A stretch of 64,000 bases of DNA. It comes from Nemopilema nomurai (taxonomy: Eukaryota; Cnidaria; Scyphozoa; Rhizostomeae; Rhizostomatidae). Positions 25,113 through 37,700 of the stretch are shown piece after piece. Position numbers and translations under genes: made by a program. The notes under the pieces were generated by a model. The model was not told the origin of the DNA. It did not search any database and saw nothing but the letters and a program-made list of their open reading frames with translations. The stretch is taken from the NCBI GenBank assembly GCA_003864495.1, contig ML133388.1:2294738-2358737 (forward strand), given 5' to 3'. Position 1 is the first letter of the stretch. Each line of letters starts with the position of its first letter.

Positions 25113-27420
25113 CCTAATCGATATTGTCTATCCTTACAATAAAAACTGAATCTAGAGGTGAAAAGTAAGAATCTATTTTAGTCGACTTACTTTCCCCTGC
25201 AATATTCCAATTGGACTTTATGAATTGCAATTAGCGATGCCTATTTATAAGAGGTAGCAGATGCTGTGGAATTTGCTCCATCGCTCTAATTGCACCACAC
25301 CGCTATATCACGTAAGCCCAAAGTACTAATAAGGAACCCGCATCTCTGTTACCAAACATCATGTCTAGAAAATAATATACATTCAATCTCCAAGACTTCC
25401 TAAAATGGTTTTCTGTGAACAAATCAGCAAACACCCAAATTAGATTGTAACATTATCTGCAGCAATGAAAATTTGTAGTTTATTACTGACTTAATCAAAG
25501 TTAACATTTAATTTTTGTTGCTATGGTGAATTATTCTTCTCTACGGCTTCAAATGTGTAATCAGTTCGTACAGAGCCCAGACCAGTGATGTCGCCGCCAT
25601 ACTTTGCAGCTATTCTGGGAAAAAGTCAATTTCAGGCTGGAAAACATTGGGCTTTATTTGTTCATCTCGTATGACAAAGCTTTGCTTGGCTCAAGAGTAT
25701 TCTTTACTGCTATGATTCAACTGTCAAATAGTTTTGAAATGCGCTTGGTTTTGCCAATTTCGCTGAATTTCAGAAGCTTGATTAAACCATGGCACAATGT
25801 ACTGATGCTAATTCGGTGTTGTTTTGACTGACCTGCCGATCGTACACATTTAAAGCACAACTAAACATGCACGGCTCTCGAATTTGCAATCGACTTTAGT
25901 GGGATAGCATTTATTTACAAGGTAAGATTCCTCTTTATAATGGACGAATTTAATCGTAGAGAAAGCAAGAAAATAATGTGAATTCAGTGAATACAAACAT
26001 AATACAAACCTGTTTCCTATCCCTAAACTCCTCTTTATCCATCTGTTGATTTATACCAATGTTGCAGAATATAAATTTCGTTTAAATATCACTTAAATGA
26101 AACGAACATCTTATGAGTGCATTTCTCGGTGTGTTTCTTAATTAGAAATACGTCCTTTTCCTTTTGTACATAAACAGGGGTGCTTCGTTTTCCCTTAATT
26201 CATTTAGCGAAATGCCATAACAGCAATTGCTTAGCAACAACCACAACTGAAGGGGCTCTACTTAGGCCAAAAATTGCAAAAGAGTTTTGTGTTCATCTTA
26301 GCTTTTCATTGAAAGCAGGTTCTTATTAGTAATACGTAAATGGTATACTTTAAGTTATTCGATATGTTTATAGATCGTGACAGATTTAAAAAAGCTGCAC
26401 AGATGTCACTCATTTAAAGAGAAAACTTCAATAGTAAATAGCCAATAATATTCGAGGCCTTACTTACAGCATAATTGCACCAATTTAAATACAACCAGAT
26501 CACAATTTACATATTGTGAAAAGTATTAGAATTATAAAGGCAACTTCTATTCTCTTTCAAGTTTGAAGTGCACTGCTATCGAAATCTGTAATGGTTTCAC
26601 GAATTTATCCGAAGTTCGCAAACGATCACAATAAATGCTTGCTCATGGAACACTACAGAACGATCTTTACTTAATAGAGCTGAAACTGCAGCTCAGACAC
26701 GTTTAGCCTTGAATGTATTCTTCGGTTGAGCCCTGAAATAAGGTGGAAATATCGGCAACATTTTGGGGGTTTCCACGACTTCATGACAAGAATAAAGTAG
26801 CACATCCGCTACTTATCCTTTAGAGCCTTCGCCCATATAAACTAATGTTTGTGAGGGCATTTAGGCCGAATAATGTTTTTAAGGCCATTTTGATGAAAGC
26901 TGGATGAGTCATTTTCAGAAAGAGGCTTTAGTGTTGTCTCATTAGCAAGCGACTATTATGCTATGGCGCCTCTTGTTAAAACAGCTGAAGTATTTCATAC
27001 AGTTAAATTTCATCCATTGCTGGGCTGTGAGACTGCTGTGCAAATTTACAATAGTTGTCATATTTCCGAAGTAGGTAAGTGATAAAAGATTATTGATCCT
27101 AAAGAGCTGATCCTAAACTTGCACTAGGTACCAGGCCTCCTCCAACAGATTTCTGATCGAATCGAAATTCAAATTCACGTATTAAAATCCATCTTATTAT
27201 GCTTGTCTTTTTAATTTCACAGAAGTGATGTAAAATATGAAGTTCTCAGCTTTAAAGTTTTCAAGGTAACGCTCTAAATATAAGGTGATCAAGATTCCTT
27301 GCATTAGACTACATAATTTCATTGAAAAGTTAGATTTTACTTAAACCAGAGAAAATTTAGCTTCAGTTTTAGTAATTGTTTAGGTGGAATAAGGATTATA
27401 TGATTTTGATCGCCATGTAA

Positions 27421-27473
27421 ATTTATGGACTTTTCATACAATTTATGGACTTTTCATACAATTTATGGACTTT
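27421..27473. repeat. Short tandem repeat, 20-bp unit, 2.6 copies
   Basis: ATTTATGGACTTTTCATACA occurs at 27421-27440 and 27441-27460, followed by a partial copy to 27473. Confidence 0.95.
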
Positions 27474-30323
27474 AAATCAGCAACTGTTTCATACGAAAAG
27501 CAGCTTTATAATGCTAAACATTCAATCCAAAAAGATTTATGTGCGGTGCCAACACCAACTATTTTAAACGAAAATATAAAAATGAAATTTAAAAAATGAA
27601 GCATGAAAGGAAGTTGTAAAGAAAATAGTGCCTTAGACATAATTCCATTATAGCCAAAGAGATATTAATTCAGCCTCAACGAGCCAATTTAAATACGAGA
27701 CTTGTTCACACTCCTTGCTGTAATTTTTCATTCTTACACTCTCTTGGTAAGCTTTGCCGAAAATAAAATATGAGAAAGTAGCAGATCTCCTTTTTAAGAA
27801 AGTTTCCAAGTCCTTTGTAATTCAAGGTATCCAAAAGCGCCATCCTGCCTAGGATGAACTAAATATATAGTATCTTTCTGATGAGCTTCATCGCCACGAT
27901 CGAATGTTTTCTGGCTTGACCCCTGTTAGGTGGCCGTTTTTCCTGAATTCCTAGAAGATTAAAAGATAAAATCTTAGCTTCATCTTTAACGGAGTTTGGA
28001 GAAGGATTTTGCCTGTCAAACAGAGAACCTTTCACGTTGACCTTTCCATAGAAATGACATCGTTAAAGTACATTTACAGAGACGCTGATTTGCAAAAGAT
28101 CTCCCCGTTTGCTTCAATTCATACATCCTGTAAATAGGCCGGCCTGTTTTAAAGTCACAGTTATTAACATAACCAACGTCCTTGTAATGGGTGTTTATTG
28201 TGCTTTAAATGCCATGGATTTGAATACTTCTTGTTGTTACCACGCAGAATGTTTTGCACTGGGTAAACTATTTCTCCCAAAATTACCCTTCCTGACCACC
28301 AAAGGAATTATCGACTTCTAACTTCTGGTAAAAGTATCAACGTTTGGCTCAATATTTTGTAGATATGCTAGATATGCTGCGTGCCATTTTTTCAGAACAT
28401 GACTTTGATCGTGTATGTAATGCAAAAGTGATCTTAATCTTTGATCAATTTTTCTTTTTATGTTCAAAGTAATGCTTTTTTCTCATTTACAATGCTATTG
28501 GCACTTCTGTATCAATACAATTGACTTTTGGTCTGAAAATAGCCAGCCTCTTACCAATGAACTCTCAATAGAGGCCATTTCTTGATAGAGTCCCTGATTG
28601 CTAATCACGTAATCCTGTAAGACATTGGTTAAGAGGCAAGGCTACGTATTGAATGAATGTGCCCTTTTACCACATAGACACTCGCCACTTTCCCATGCTG
28701 TACAAGATAATCCCTACAGGAAGCAAAGCGTATTAACTTTTGCCTTCTATGATGCTGTACGGGTAATCGTGCCAGTGATACCACAAATTAATACGGGATT
28801 AATGAGTCAGGGAATAGGAATCTTTCGGCTGGTCTTGAGATCATAAAGTGGAGTTCAAGCTTCCAGCAAGTTTACCTCGTATTTTGCTGATGCAAACTTC
28901 TCTACTCATGCTAGGTATCCTGCGTTCGAAGACGTAACAGATCGAAGACATTAAAAGAGCAATCTTAGGAAAGAGGTAAGTCGCGTAATTAGTTTTTAAT
29001 TTTTTCTGACACTTGATGCCGATGAACAAATCTTTTTCTTGTTTGGTATGCTGAATAGAACTGAATAGATTATTTAACCAGGACGTCTTGCTATTTTTCC
29101 TTCTACATGCCACCAGCTTTTAATAAATTTGCAAAAAGTATTAATGCAGTATTAGCTTGGAGATATGCTCTCAAAACTGTGTCAGAGACCAGCACAGTTT
29201 TGGGACTGTAGCCCCCTTAGCCTCAATGCAACCATGTTTAAAAGGCAGTGTGCCAAAGACAGGAACTATTTCGATTGCTTTATTAACACTTCTTTAATTC
29301 ATCCATGGATATAATTGTTGTAAAATAGAACGTTGACAACCATGACCCCTTACTACGTGACTTGTAATCGTAGTTCTATGACGCCCCTTGTTACCACAGC
29401 TGCAGTGTTCCATATAGTTATATTCAGCTGCATGGCTAATCTGGAAATTATGCTAATTGTCATATCCCTCAGGAAAGGAAGTATTTTCTCTATCCCCTTA
29501 GCTTCAGAATCTTTGAACAATTTCAACAAACCAGTATAGTTAACGCTTGAAGTTTTTTCCTATCCTGATGATAAACAATGCAAAAAGATAACACTGCATC
29601 CGTTTGTTGTGAGCGAATCTTGTTAATGCGAAGGCGGATTAAGGCACTGCCTGCAGCTACAGTACATCTACTTACTTCGGGTAAACAATAGGTTTAGGCA
29701 AATGCCCGCTGTACAAAGAGGAAATTTTCCTTTAATGTCGTCAGAACTTTGTCAAACATGGAATGGCTTTGAAAACGGAGAGACTGAGTCAGACTGGCTT
29801 TGTTTTCGTAGTAATAATAACGGTTTCTTCCTCCCTTAGCCTGATATTTCCGAGCCACTTTGCATGGCAACTTCAAATCAAGGCGGCATTATGTGCTTTA
29901 TGAATGTTGAAATAGGCCTAGTTTAATACGTCATCTTGTCCCAAACCCGCATCAAGGTTGTGGCTTCGATTATTAGACCCCGAAATATAATTGCAGGCAG
30001 GCATTAGCCAGAAATAGAACAAATGCAAATGAAATCCAAGTTGATTTACAGCTTTATCAAAATATACGTTTCTACTAAATGAAGTCTGGAGAGATTGTAA
30101 TTTTGAAAATTTCAACTTAAAAATTGACTTCATTTTCTGAATCTGGTGAAGAGACATGTCAATAACAAGTAGGCTATTGCTAAATTGATAGTACTAAAGT
30201 TTAGGCATTTCTATTGTGAATAAGGCTAGTAATTAAGTTAACGCCTCCGTGAAATATCAGTGCGCACCGAAATTTTCGAACTGCGGAGTAAATTTTGATA
30301 TCGCTAAATATTTTATAATATAA

Positions 30324-30488
30324 GGGACAAAGAATTGTAAAACGAAAACCGAAAGAGAGTTAATCTGGACTGATGAAGAAATTATCTTGCTGCTCCAAAT
30401 AATTATTGATTATAAGAATGCAACGAAGATGATGCAGGCCCTTAACTGAGAGACTGTCAAGGCCAAATATGAATGGATGATGGAGTAA
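30324..30488 (+). pseudogene. Relic of a SANT/Myb-like DNA-binding domain gene
   Basis: One frame reads IWTDEEIILLLQIIIDYKNA, then TKMMQALN, a stop (TGA 30447-30449), ETVKAKYEWMME, and a second stop (TAA 30486-30488). The pattern W-T-D-E-E plus LLL and DYK, then (D/N)-W-E-S-V-K-x-K-Y, is that of Myb/SANT-like DNA-binding proteins. As I recall them, these are numerous in cnidarian and other invertebrate genomes and often tied to Harbinger-type transposons. Here the expected W before E-T-V-K is a stop. With two in-frame stops and no other conserved part, it is a decayed copy inside a probable intron. Confidence 0.6.
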
Positions 30489-31474
30489 TTTCACTTGATA
30501 AGTCCGGTAAGGCCTAGCTCATTTGCCGAGTTAGGGCCTCGCAGTGAATCCGTACCAAAAGTGTTACCGATTGCTCCTTTACACTGGACTTTACGTGTCC
30601 GGGCCACTTTGGATCCTTTTGCTAGAAGGACCAAGAGTGATACGGCGAACCGTATGAGATTTGCTGCGGATAGCTAGGAGTGGTGTAAACAGAAGGCCAC
30701 TTCGTATCATTTGTGAAGCATTGGATTGGGCTCTTTTCCGTAACACAGACTTGAAGTAAAGAAATCACTGGCTTTTTGTTCCTTATCTTATCACTGACTC
30801 GTTTTTAAGATATAGATGGGCGTACACCTGTAGGTTAGTCTTGTTTGAATATTGTTGCCGTCCTTCCCACGCCATCGGGAAACACCATTCTTCTCGACCT
30901 AAAGCAAACACGAATTAAAACGACTGTCTTTGCTGTATCAATAACTCACTTCCATATTCAAGAGACTTCAGAACAAGTTCCTAGAGAGGGGTGCCTCCGC
31001 TCTCTCTATATATTTCACCGTTCTCTTTCTATATAGTTCATTACTTGCTAATAAATTCAGGCAGCAGTATTTCTGAATATAAAAGGGCTCCAGGAGTATT
31101 CTAGACATTTAGACAGGGCTGAAGAACTAGGGGACTCATAGGGGTATAGTCCATATTGTTAAAGCTGCAAATCGGCAAATTTTCTATTATTCTTTTTCTA
31201 TTATTCTTGCAACATTTTGTGAAAGAGACCCCTTGTTGTTTGATAGCACTACACCACTTCATGTAGATTTAAGCTACGCGAAGTTTCTCCTTTTCGGTGA
31301 CTTGTGCTAGGCAAGCTTTTAATGTTTCCGGCATTTTTGCTAATATGCTAATAAGTCACTATGCTAAAAAGGTATTCTTACAATCAGTTCTAAGCAAAAG
31401 GTATTGTTAATCTTGAAAGTTTTTGAAAGACCGGGTCATGACATCAAAACCTTTCCGTTCACGTTCTATGCGCG

Positions 31475-31559
31475 TTGATGACGCATTATCATAAAATGTG
31501 CATACGTCAGGTTAAAATTAAGCGCGGGATCGGTGACCTCGTTTCCGCGCCACGTCATA
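31475..31559. promoter_or_regulatory. Candidate regulatory element with ATF/CREB-like sites
   Basis: TTGATGACGCATTA (31475-31488), ATACGTCAG (31502-31510) and CCACGTCATA (31550-31559) are all ATF/CREB-type half or near-full sites within 85 bases. They lie at the edge of a locally GC-rich, CpG-containing stretch that continues to about 31650, unusual in this AT-rich intron. It could be an enhancer or an alternative promoter of the PH gene. There is no direct evidence of transcription. Confidence 0.35.
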
Positions 31560-32671
31560 TCGCAGCAGATTCCCCGTCGAACGGATTCCCTGCGGAGGAA
31601 TGGGATTAAGAGTATTTCCATCGGCAGTTCATTGTCGAATTTTTCACATCGCGAGGGAAATTGCGTGTATTCGCACGAGATACCTAACATAATTCATAGT
31701 CTTGGTTCGGTTTGCTTGCGAAATAACAAGTATTGCTGGGGCATTTTGTGGAGTTGTTAGTTAAACATGTGTACATAATGAATTGGATTTGCACCTCATT
31801 GTGGAATCATTGTCAGACCAATTTCCCGCCCGTCATCATTTCTCGTCGCTTTTGCTCTGTAGAGATCTAGGACACTTTTCTTAGAACGTCCAATTTCCTA
31901 TTTCTTCTATTTCCTATTTGATGATATTAAAAATCGCATGATGACGCGGGTTCATTAAGAGGATTGGAATGCTCAAGTCAGGTCTCTCGATTCATACCGA
32001 TTTCGGATGGTTGGCTCTTTAAGTGCCATTGTACATATTCATCCCTGTCCGCTAACCCAAGTCGACCCCATATGGATGACTGCACTATGTGCACAAAACA
32101 CCGCATTCCCATACCTTGCATGCCGCGTTCTCAGCCGCTGAGAATTTCTCATCCCAACACTCATCTCTGCGGTTTCTAACGTTCTTCGTTCGTCACTCCA
32201 TAATTTGCTGCCTAATATCACGATTTGTTCAATTTCGGCTGCGGCCTTCAAGACATCAGCTAAATTTATCCAATTTAAACTTTAATGGATACTCCTTTTG
32301 TACTTGAATGACATTTGTCTCTTTACACATGCACCAAATGATACACGGCGATTTGTCACGAAGTATGTCTTATAATTGTTTGAATCTTACTGGAAGGTAT
32401 TTATATCTGTAGTCTTACTGGAAATCTGATACTTGCTGCACCGAACACTACCTTTTGGTATGAGGCATTTACTGACTTAGTAAACACTGCAGACACTTCG
32501 AGTTTTGTAGATGACGTAATCAGTCCAAGACTTCACTTATATTCATTCACTTTAATGTTGACTCTGATTTATTTTTATTTTTTATTTCTGATTTTAACTT
32601 TTTCATGAAACAATTGAGAACACTATCTAGTAATTCATATTTGTATTGCGTTTGAAATATACTTTTATCAA

Positions 32672-32942
32672 CGTATAATGCCTGCCAAAAATGTTTGGAA
32701 GACTTCTCAATTCGTATTTCATTTATTTGACGCGCCAGTAGCTGCTATCCCCTACCCTCCCTCCCTCCCCTCAAAACAATGTTGTTAACAAAGAATAGCA
32801 TCCAGTTGATCTAGGGAAAATAGCTTAAAATGACGCTACATTTGGGAACAGGACAACATTGTTTGTAGGGGGAAGGGGCAATAATGAACGCTAATCAAAG
32901 AATTTTCGTTAGTGTTCCAACAATTTTGGCAGGCATTGTACG
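32672..32942. mobile_element. Foldback MITE-like element, copy 1
   Basis: The left end CGTATAATGCCTGCCAAAA (32672-32690) is inverted at the right end: TTTTGGCAGGCATTGTACG (32924-32942) is its near-perfect complement. Internally a C-rich stretch with AACAATGTTGT on the left mirrors GGACAACATTGTTTGTAGGG with a G-rich stretch on the right, so most of the 271 bases could fold on themselves. No coding capacity. The related element at 43013-43258 supports a mobile family. A target-site duplication was not clear. Confidence 0.7.
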
Positions 32943-33765
32943 AGATATAAGAACGGGAAATTTGGTCCTATGCGCATTTTCGCAGGGAGATGACACATCC
33001 TTGCTGAAATAGGTCGCAAACAATCAACAGGAAATGGTCGTAATCGAGTCTGGTAATCAGCTTACATGACAAAGTGAACATAATGGAAGAATTTCTTGTA
33101 GAATCCACTAGAACCTTTCATACTTTACTTCCAATAATTAAAACTAATATCCGTTCACTTACGAATAAATTGAGCATTTGTCTTCCTGAATATTTCTTTA
33201 CCCTGTCAGAAATGTCTGTGACCCTAGACGTGAAAAGTGTCGTAAGCATATCCTTGGTGAACCCCCTCTCAGGTTCCCTGTTTACCTTCCCTTTGGTAAG
33301 GGGATTTTGAGCTTATATCATTCTTACTTTGTTGTTGATCGTGCAGGGGAAATTACGAGTTGTTTCATTCATATTCATTCTACATTATACGAGACTGTTA
33401 AACATTCGTTGAGTCATTTTTATAATCTTATTTTTTTCTATTTATTCAAACCTGTGTATTGCTGTGGAGTGGTCAAATGCTTAATTGCATTCAATGCGAT
33501 TTCGAAATGTTTAGTCTGCTTTTTTGCAGGTAATTATATAATATTTATTTAATTATATAGCAGATTAACAGATAAAATGTAAGAAGGAGCAAGCAGTGTT
33601 CGGAGTTCCAAGTCTATTTGTGCAATATGAATTGTTCGAGTTCTGTTCATCTGTCCCTCAGCAAAATGAGAAACCGATTCTTGTATCATTTTCATCATCA
33701 TTCCATGTAGACAGAAGAAGTACTTTCTCTTGGGCTCTTGCAAAAAGAAGGTGTTTAGTGGACTT

Positions 33766-33789
33766 CGATTGGTCATTTACAGCCAATCG
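33766..33789. promoter_or_regulatory. Paired inverted CCAAT boxes
   Basis: CGATTGG (33766-33772) and CCAATCG (33783-33789) form a 7-bp inverted repeat with a 10-base spacer. Each half contains a CCAAT box, the type bound by NF-Y. It is a short motif pair and no transcript start can be assigned. Confidence 0.25.
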
Positions 33790-34030
33790 GGTGCTTTTCT
33801 CGCAATCCTCTTGTGTCTTTCGTTCCGCAAGTATGAAAAATGTCTTTCCACTATCTCGCGTCATTGTGAACTCTTAAATTATTGCTGAGATCTTTAATGT
33901 GAGTGGAAGTCTTCCCCAAGTAGATCTACATTCAGTTGTCCAAGTTATCATCATTGCTAAGGCGTGGTAGATATGGAACTTGGGGATAGCGAAGAGGAGT
34001 TAATCATATTTGAAGCTTTACGAGGTCTAA

Positions 34031-34508
34031 TACATGTTTTTTATAAGGAACCTACCTTAAGGCCTAGTTCCAAAAGTTCCTTATTCGTAGACCTCTAGTC
34101 TTCAGACTTTACAACCAAAAGTTCTTTAAAAGTTCCTTAATTTTCACTGCACATCAATAAGCCTTAACACTTAATGGAGATAGAGTATGCGGAAACTACG
34201 AGAGAGGGGCGAGATAGAGTATGCGGAAACTACGAGCGAGGGGCGAGATAGAGTATGCGGAAACTACGAGCGAGGGGCGAGATAGAGTATGCGGAAACTA
34301 CTTAATAAAGCACTTTTGACAATCTATGCAAGTATTGGCTGCAAATGAATAGAACGGGCTTTTTAGCTCTTGATGCTTGCAGTTATAAAAAATTTCAAAT
34401 CGAAAAGTTCCTTAGGGATTTCGTTTTTAGTAGTATAAGTTCTTTATATATTTCGGCCTTCTGCATGTAGGTTCCTTATAAAGTGGTTCCTTATAAAAAA
34501 AGCGTGTA
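34031..34508. mobile_element. Candidate non-autonomous inverted-repeat element with internal minisatellite
   Basis: The left end TACATGTTTTTTATAAGGAA, continuing CC, matches the reverse complement of the right end (TACACGCTTTTTTTATAAGG, then AACC). Inside each end, AAGGAACCTAC and AAGGCC are also mirrored (AAGGCCTAG near 34059; GGCCTTCTGCATGTAGGTTCC near 34455). The centre holds a 34-bp minisatellite. There is no coding capacity. Size (478 bases) and structure fit a MITE, but no clear target-site duplication was found and no second copy was seen in the window. Confidence 0.6.
34179..34301. repeat. Minisatellite, 3.6 copies of a 34-bp unit
   Basis: Units start at 34179, 34213, 34247 and 34281 (partial, 21 bases) with GATAGAGTATGCGGAAACTA. 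The copies are almost identical (one AGAG/AGCG difference), so the expansion looks recent. It lies inside the inverted-repeat element at 34031-34508. Confidence 0.97.
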
Positions 34509-34738
34509 ATGCAACTGGTTATAAATCTGTACTTTTAAGCATGTGCATGTCATAGGCTCATTCCTAGCTGGACCTAGATACCTCTGGCGCCTGCCCATTT
34601 GCTTACTCAGAAGGTATTTACACTCTGAATTCATATTAGAAGGTATTTACACAAGAGCTTGGATTGTTTGTTGATGGCGACGTTGAAAAGAGGTGCGTTC
34701 AGTGATAGTTGATCTGGATCGAGATTAGCCAGCGGGAG

Positions 34739-34773
34739 ATTGGACGCATTTGATTGGCTTTAATTCGACCAAT
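34739..34773. promoter_or_regulatory. Cluster of three CCAAT boxes
   Basis: ATTGG at 34739-34743 and 34753-34757 and CCAAT at 34769-34773 lie within 35 bases, at the start of a locally GC-richer stretch to about 35120. This could be an internal promoter of the PH gene. An open frame of 122 codons starts at 34754, but it encodes nothing I recognise and would overlap the motifs. Confidence 0.3.
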
Positions 34774-37700
34774 CCGCGTCTTCTGTTCTTTGAGTCACCG
34801 ATGCAGAATGACAACACAGCCCTGGGACTATAGTCCGAGACGCCTACCAGAATCTGGTCCCTGCTCTAAAGAACAATTCGAGAACAGGACATCATCGTCT
34901 GTAAGAGCAAGTACTGAATGGGTTTTGGCAACCTACCTAGCTTTGCAGCGTTCTCACGCTTTCCACCACAGTGCTCAACTGTTAAACAATTTCACCCCAC
35001 AAACAAGCAACAAAAAACTTCTTTTTATCCGCGAGGCAAACAAACTGTGCGACTTCGTACGACATTTTCGGTCACTGCGAGTAAAATTGTATGCCAGTGG
35101 ATTAAAAATTCAATCTATGTAGTGATTGGGTCGGTCATTCAATAGTTGACAATCATATCGCCCTCCAGATTCAAAGGCACAAGAATGCTCGGCTTGCAAT
35201 GAGCCACGGGTCGCCACTGCATTCTTTTCAAATCTCGAACCGTGTTATATCTGGCTAGATCCTGCATAAGCGTTTGTTTGTCGGTTTGCGACTTATATTT
35301 ACTCGAATTTGCAAAGGTCGACTACTTTTGCTAAGACATTAAAGAATAATTTTGTATCTACTGCGATCTTGTCATCAAAGTGGTAAGTTGTGCCATTACG
35401 TCTTTTGTACAAACAAATCGTGATGTATAAATTTAGCTTTCTCGTCGCTATCTTACCAAAAATGTCATGGTCTTTGTGCTTTGATTTGTCGCAGATAAAG
35501 TTGATTGACCAGTCTCCAAAATTTTGTAGATTTAGTCCGATTTTGTTGCTTAACAGGATGCGTATACTTTTGTATGTTGTGTTAGCATCAGGTCACGTTG
35601 CATGAAAACACAACGCTACTAATTGTTACTAAAAGATCAAAGTTCAAAGAACTTTGCACTCGGCAGATCGGTCTCAAATAGATAATTAAGCAATCAGCTA
35701 CTATTATTCTAATACCAGAGCTGTTGAAGTATTCATCTTTGCAATGCGATGCTACTAGCAATTTAAAGCTACAAAACTGAGCAAGCTACAAGAAACTAGA
35801 TTTTGTGATCATAGCAGTTTAGTCATTACAATGGTCAGCAATTGGAAGCAACTGTCTCTCTACATATTAAAATGGTATGCCAATGAACAGAGACGCTATT
35901 TTTTACAAAAAATTCCTTTTTTATGCAATGGATAAACCATTTGTTTGCAGTGGTCTTTATATGTCGAGCTCTGCATTCTATGCCGAAACATTCTTAGCTT
36001 TCATATGTTTAGGTTCGAAATGCCACTGTCGTTAGTTGTAGAAGTGAACATCCCGGTATAGTCCTTTCGAGGTAGCTCGCCAAAGTGTTACTACGTTTGC
36101 TTCTGTGATTCGTATTGCTCAGTGATTGTCTAATTACTTAATCAATACCAATTGCGATTCAGCATGATTGGCTTGGACCTGAATGAGTCTCGAATCATCC
36201 TTAACTAGTTAATGTTGGACTGCAACTTATGCTACCGTAATTAAAGCAGAAACACGCAGAAAAGGCCTTACTTAGATATTTATTTGCTTCTTATGCTATT
36301 GAATCTTACTCACTGCTTGCAGATTGAAAATTTCACTTCTTGTTACCATAATATTTGTGACCCTTCATGGTATACAAGTGCTCTTCCAGATGTCTTTGTT
36401 CAACAGTTTGTCAGAAATGTTGGTAAACATGATTTGCCAATTTGTGACTTCCTGGATCTCATATTAGTCCCATATCAATTGATTGCAGATGTATTTTGCA
36501 ACCATTGTTAGAACTCTTGATTTCCATGCCATCGCTTATGATACGGTGCTTTGATGTACTTTCACTTGATACTTGAGCAAAGAAAATCTGGAATCTGACT
36601 AGGTAACACTTATTGAAAATGCTCAAAGAGCGTTTGTTGTGAATAATTTTATGTCTGACTACCAAAAACATAAGTATAACAAAGTGTCGGAGCTGTATAA
36701 CAAAATTACCTTATTAGCATCGCAGAGGTACTGAACAGTAAGGTAGCCTTGAGAAGTGCACATGGAAATACTTGTTCTTCTATGCATCTAATTCTATAAT
36801 AGCTTGAAATAACGCCAATCATTGTCAATAAAAAATATCTGCCAGCCAAATTGTTTACTCAAACGGATGATACATTTTGTTTAAATCTCATTAACTTAAT
36901 TATTGCTGTTTCGGGGAATGAGTTTGTTAATATAAAAGAGTTCCTCTTTGGCCCAATAAGCTTTCTGAATAGACTGTTGTTAAAACGGAAGAATTTATTT
37001 CGATCATTTGCGGAAAAAGCCGGATAGTTAATAATATTTTTTACATTTACGAAATGAGGAACAATGTTAAATTGAAGGAAATTTTCATAACGTTAATCCT
37101 TTTGTCGGGACATAAAACGCAACATTGTGCGTTGTAATACGCTATATAACAAGATGTTTTAGTTATTCCTCTTTGCGGTTTGTGAGACATGTTTGGAAGT
37201 GTTTGTTTGTTCGTGTTGTTCCGTTTCTTATTAATCAACATTTCTTGTCAATTATTGAGAAGATGACGTAGGTTGCTTTGAAATTGAATTACACACTAGA
37301 ATATCTCACCCAGTCCTGAAATTTCAATTTGGCGTTTGGGAGTGTAGTAAGATTCAAGCGATTTGTTTTCAGGCCTCGTATTTCCGCTTGCTGTTATTGG
37401 TCATTAACTATCAATTGTTCAACAAGAGACGTGGGAAAGTTCTGAAAGACATATTGTATTCTGGAGTAAGTTACCCTACAATGTTCTCCTATGACGGAGA
37501 CACCACAGTGGCTGGTAAAAAGAATTATGTGACTTCTACAGGCACGATTGGAAGGCTGTGGGAGGAGGAAGAGCGGCCATTGAATGCTCCTTTGTTTATG
37601 TAAATTCTCTGATGTACCGACAGAATGGGACTGGGCCTTAGAATGACGTAATTGATAAATAAGACACGGATCAAGTCTACTTAGTGCGTGGGCGAATTTA

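Noticed and set aside
28915..28975. Segment between TGCTAG and GAG|GTAAGT that looks like a short exon
   Set aside because: All three forward frames contain a stop, and the acceptor tract is poor.
34754..35122. Plus-strand open frame of 122 codons
   Set aside because: No recognisable domain; it begins within the CCAAT cluster and lacks clear splice sites. More likely a by-product of higher GC content.
36284..36511. Plus-strand open frame of 75 codons with several Cys and His residues
   Set aside because: Considered as a decayed transposon fragment, but no motif could be tied to a family.
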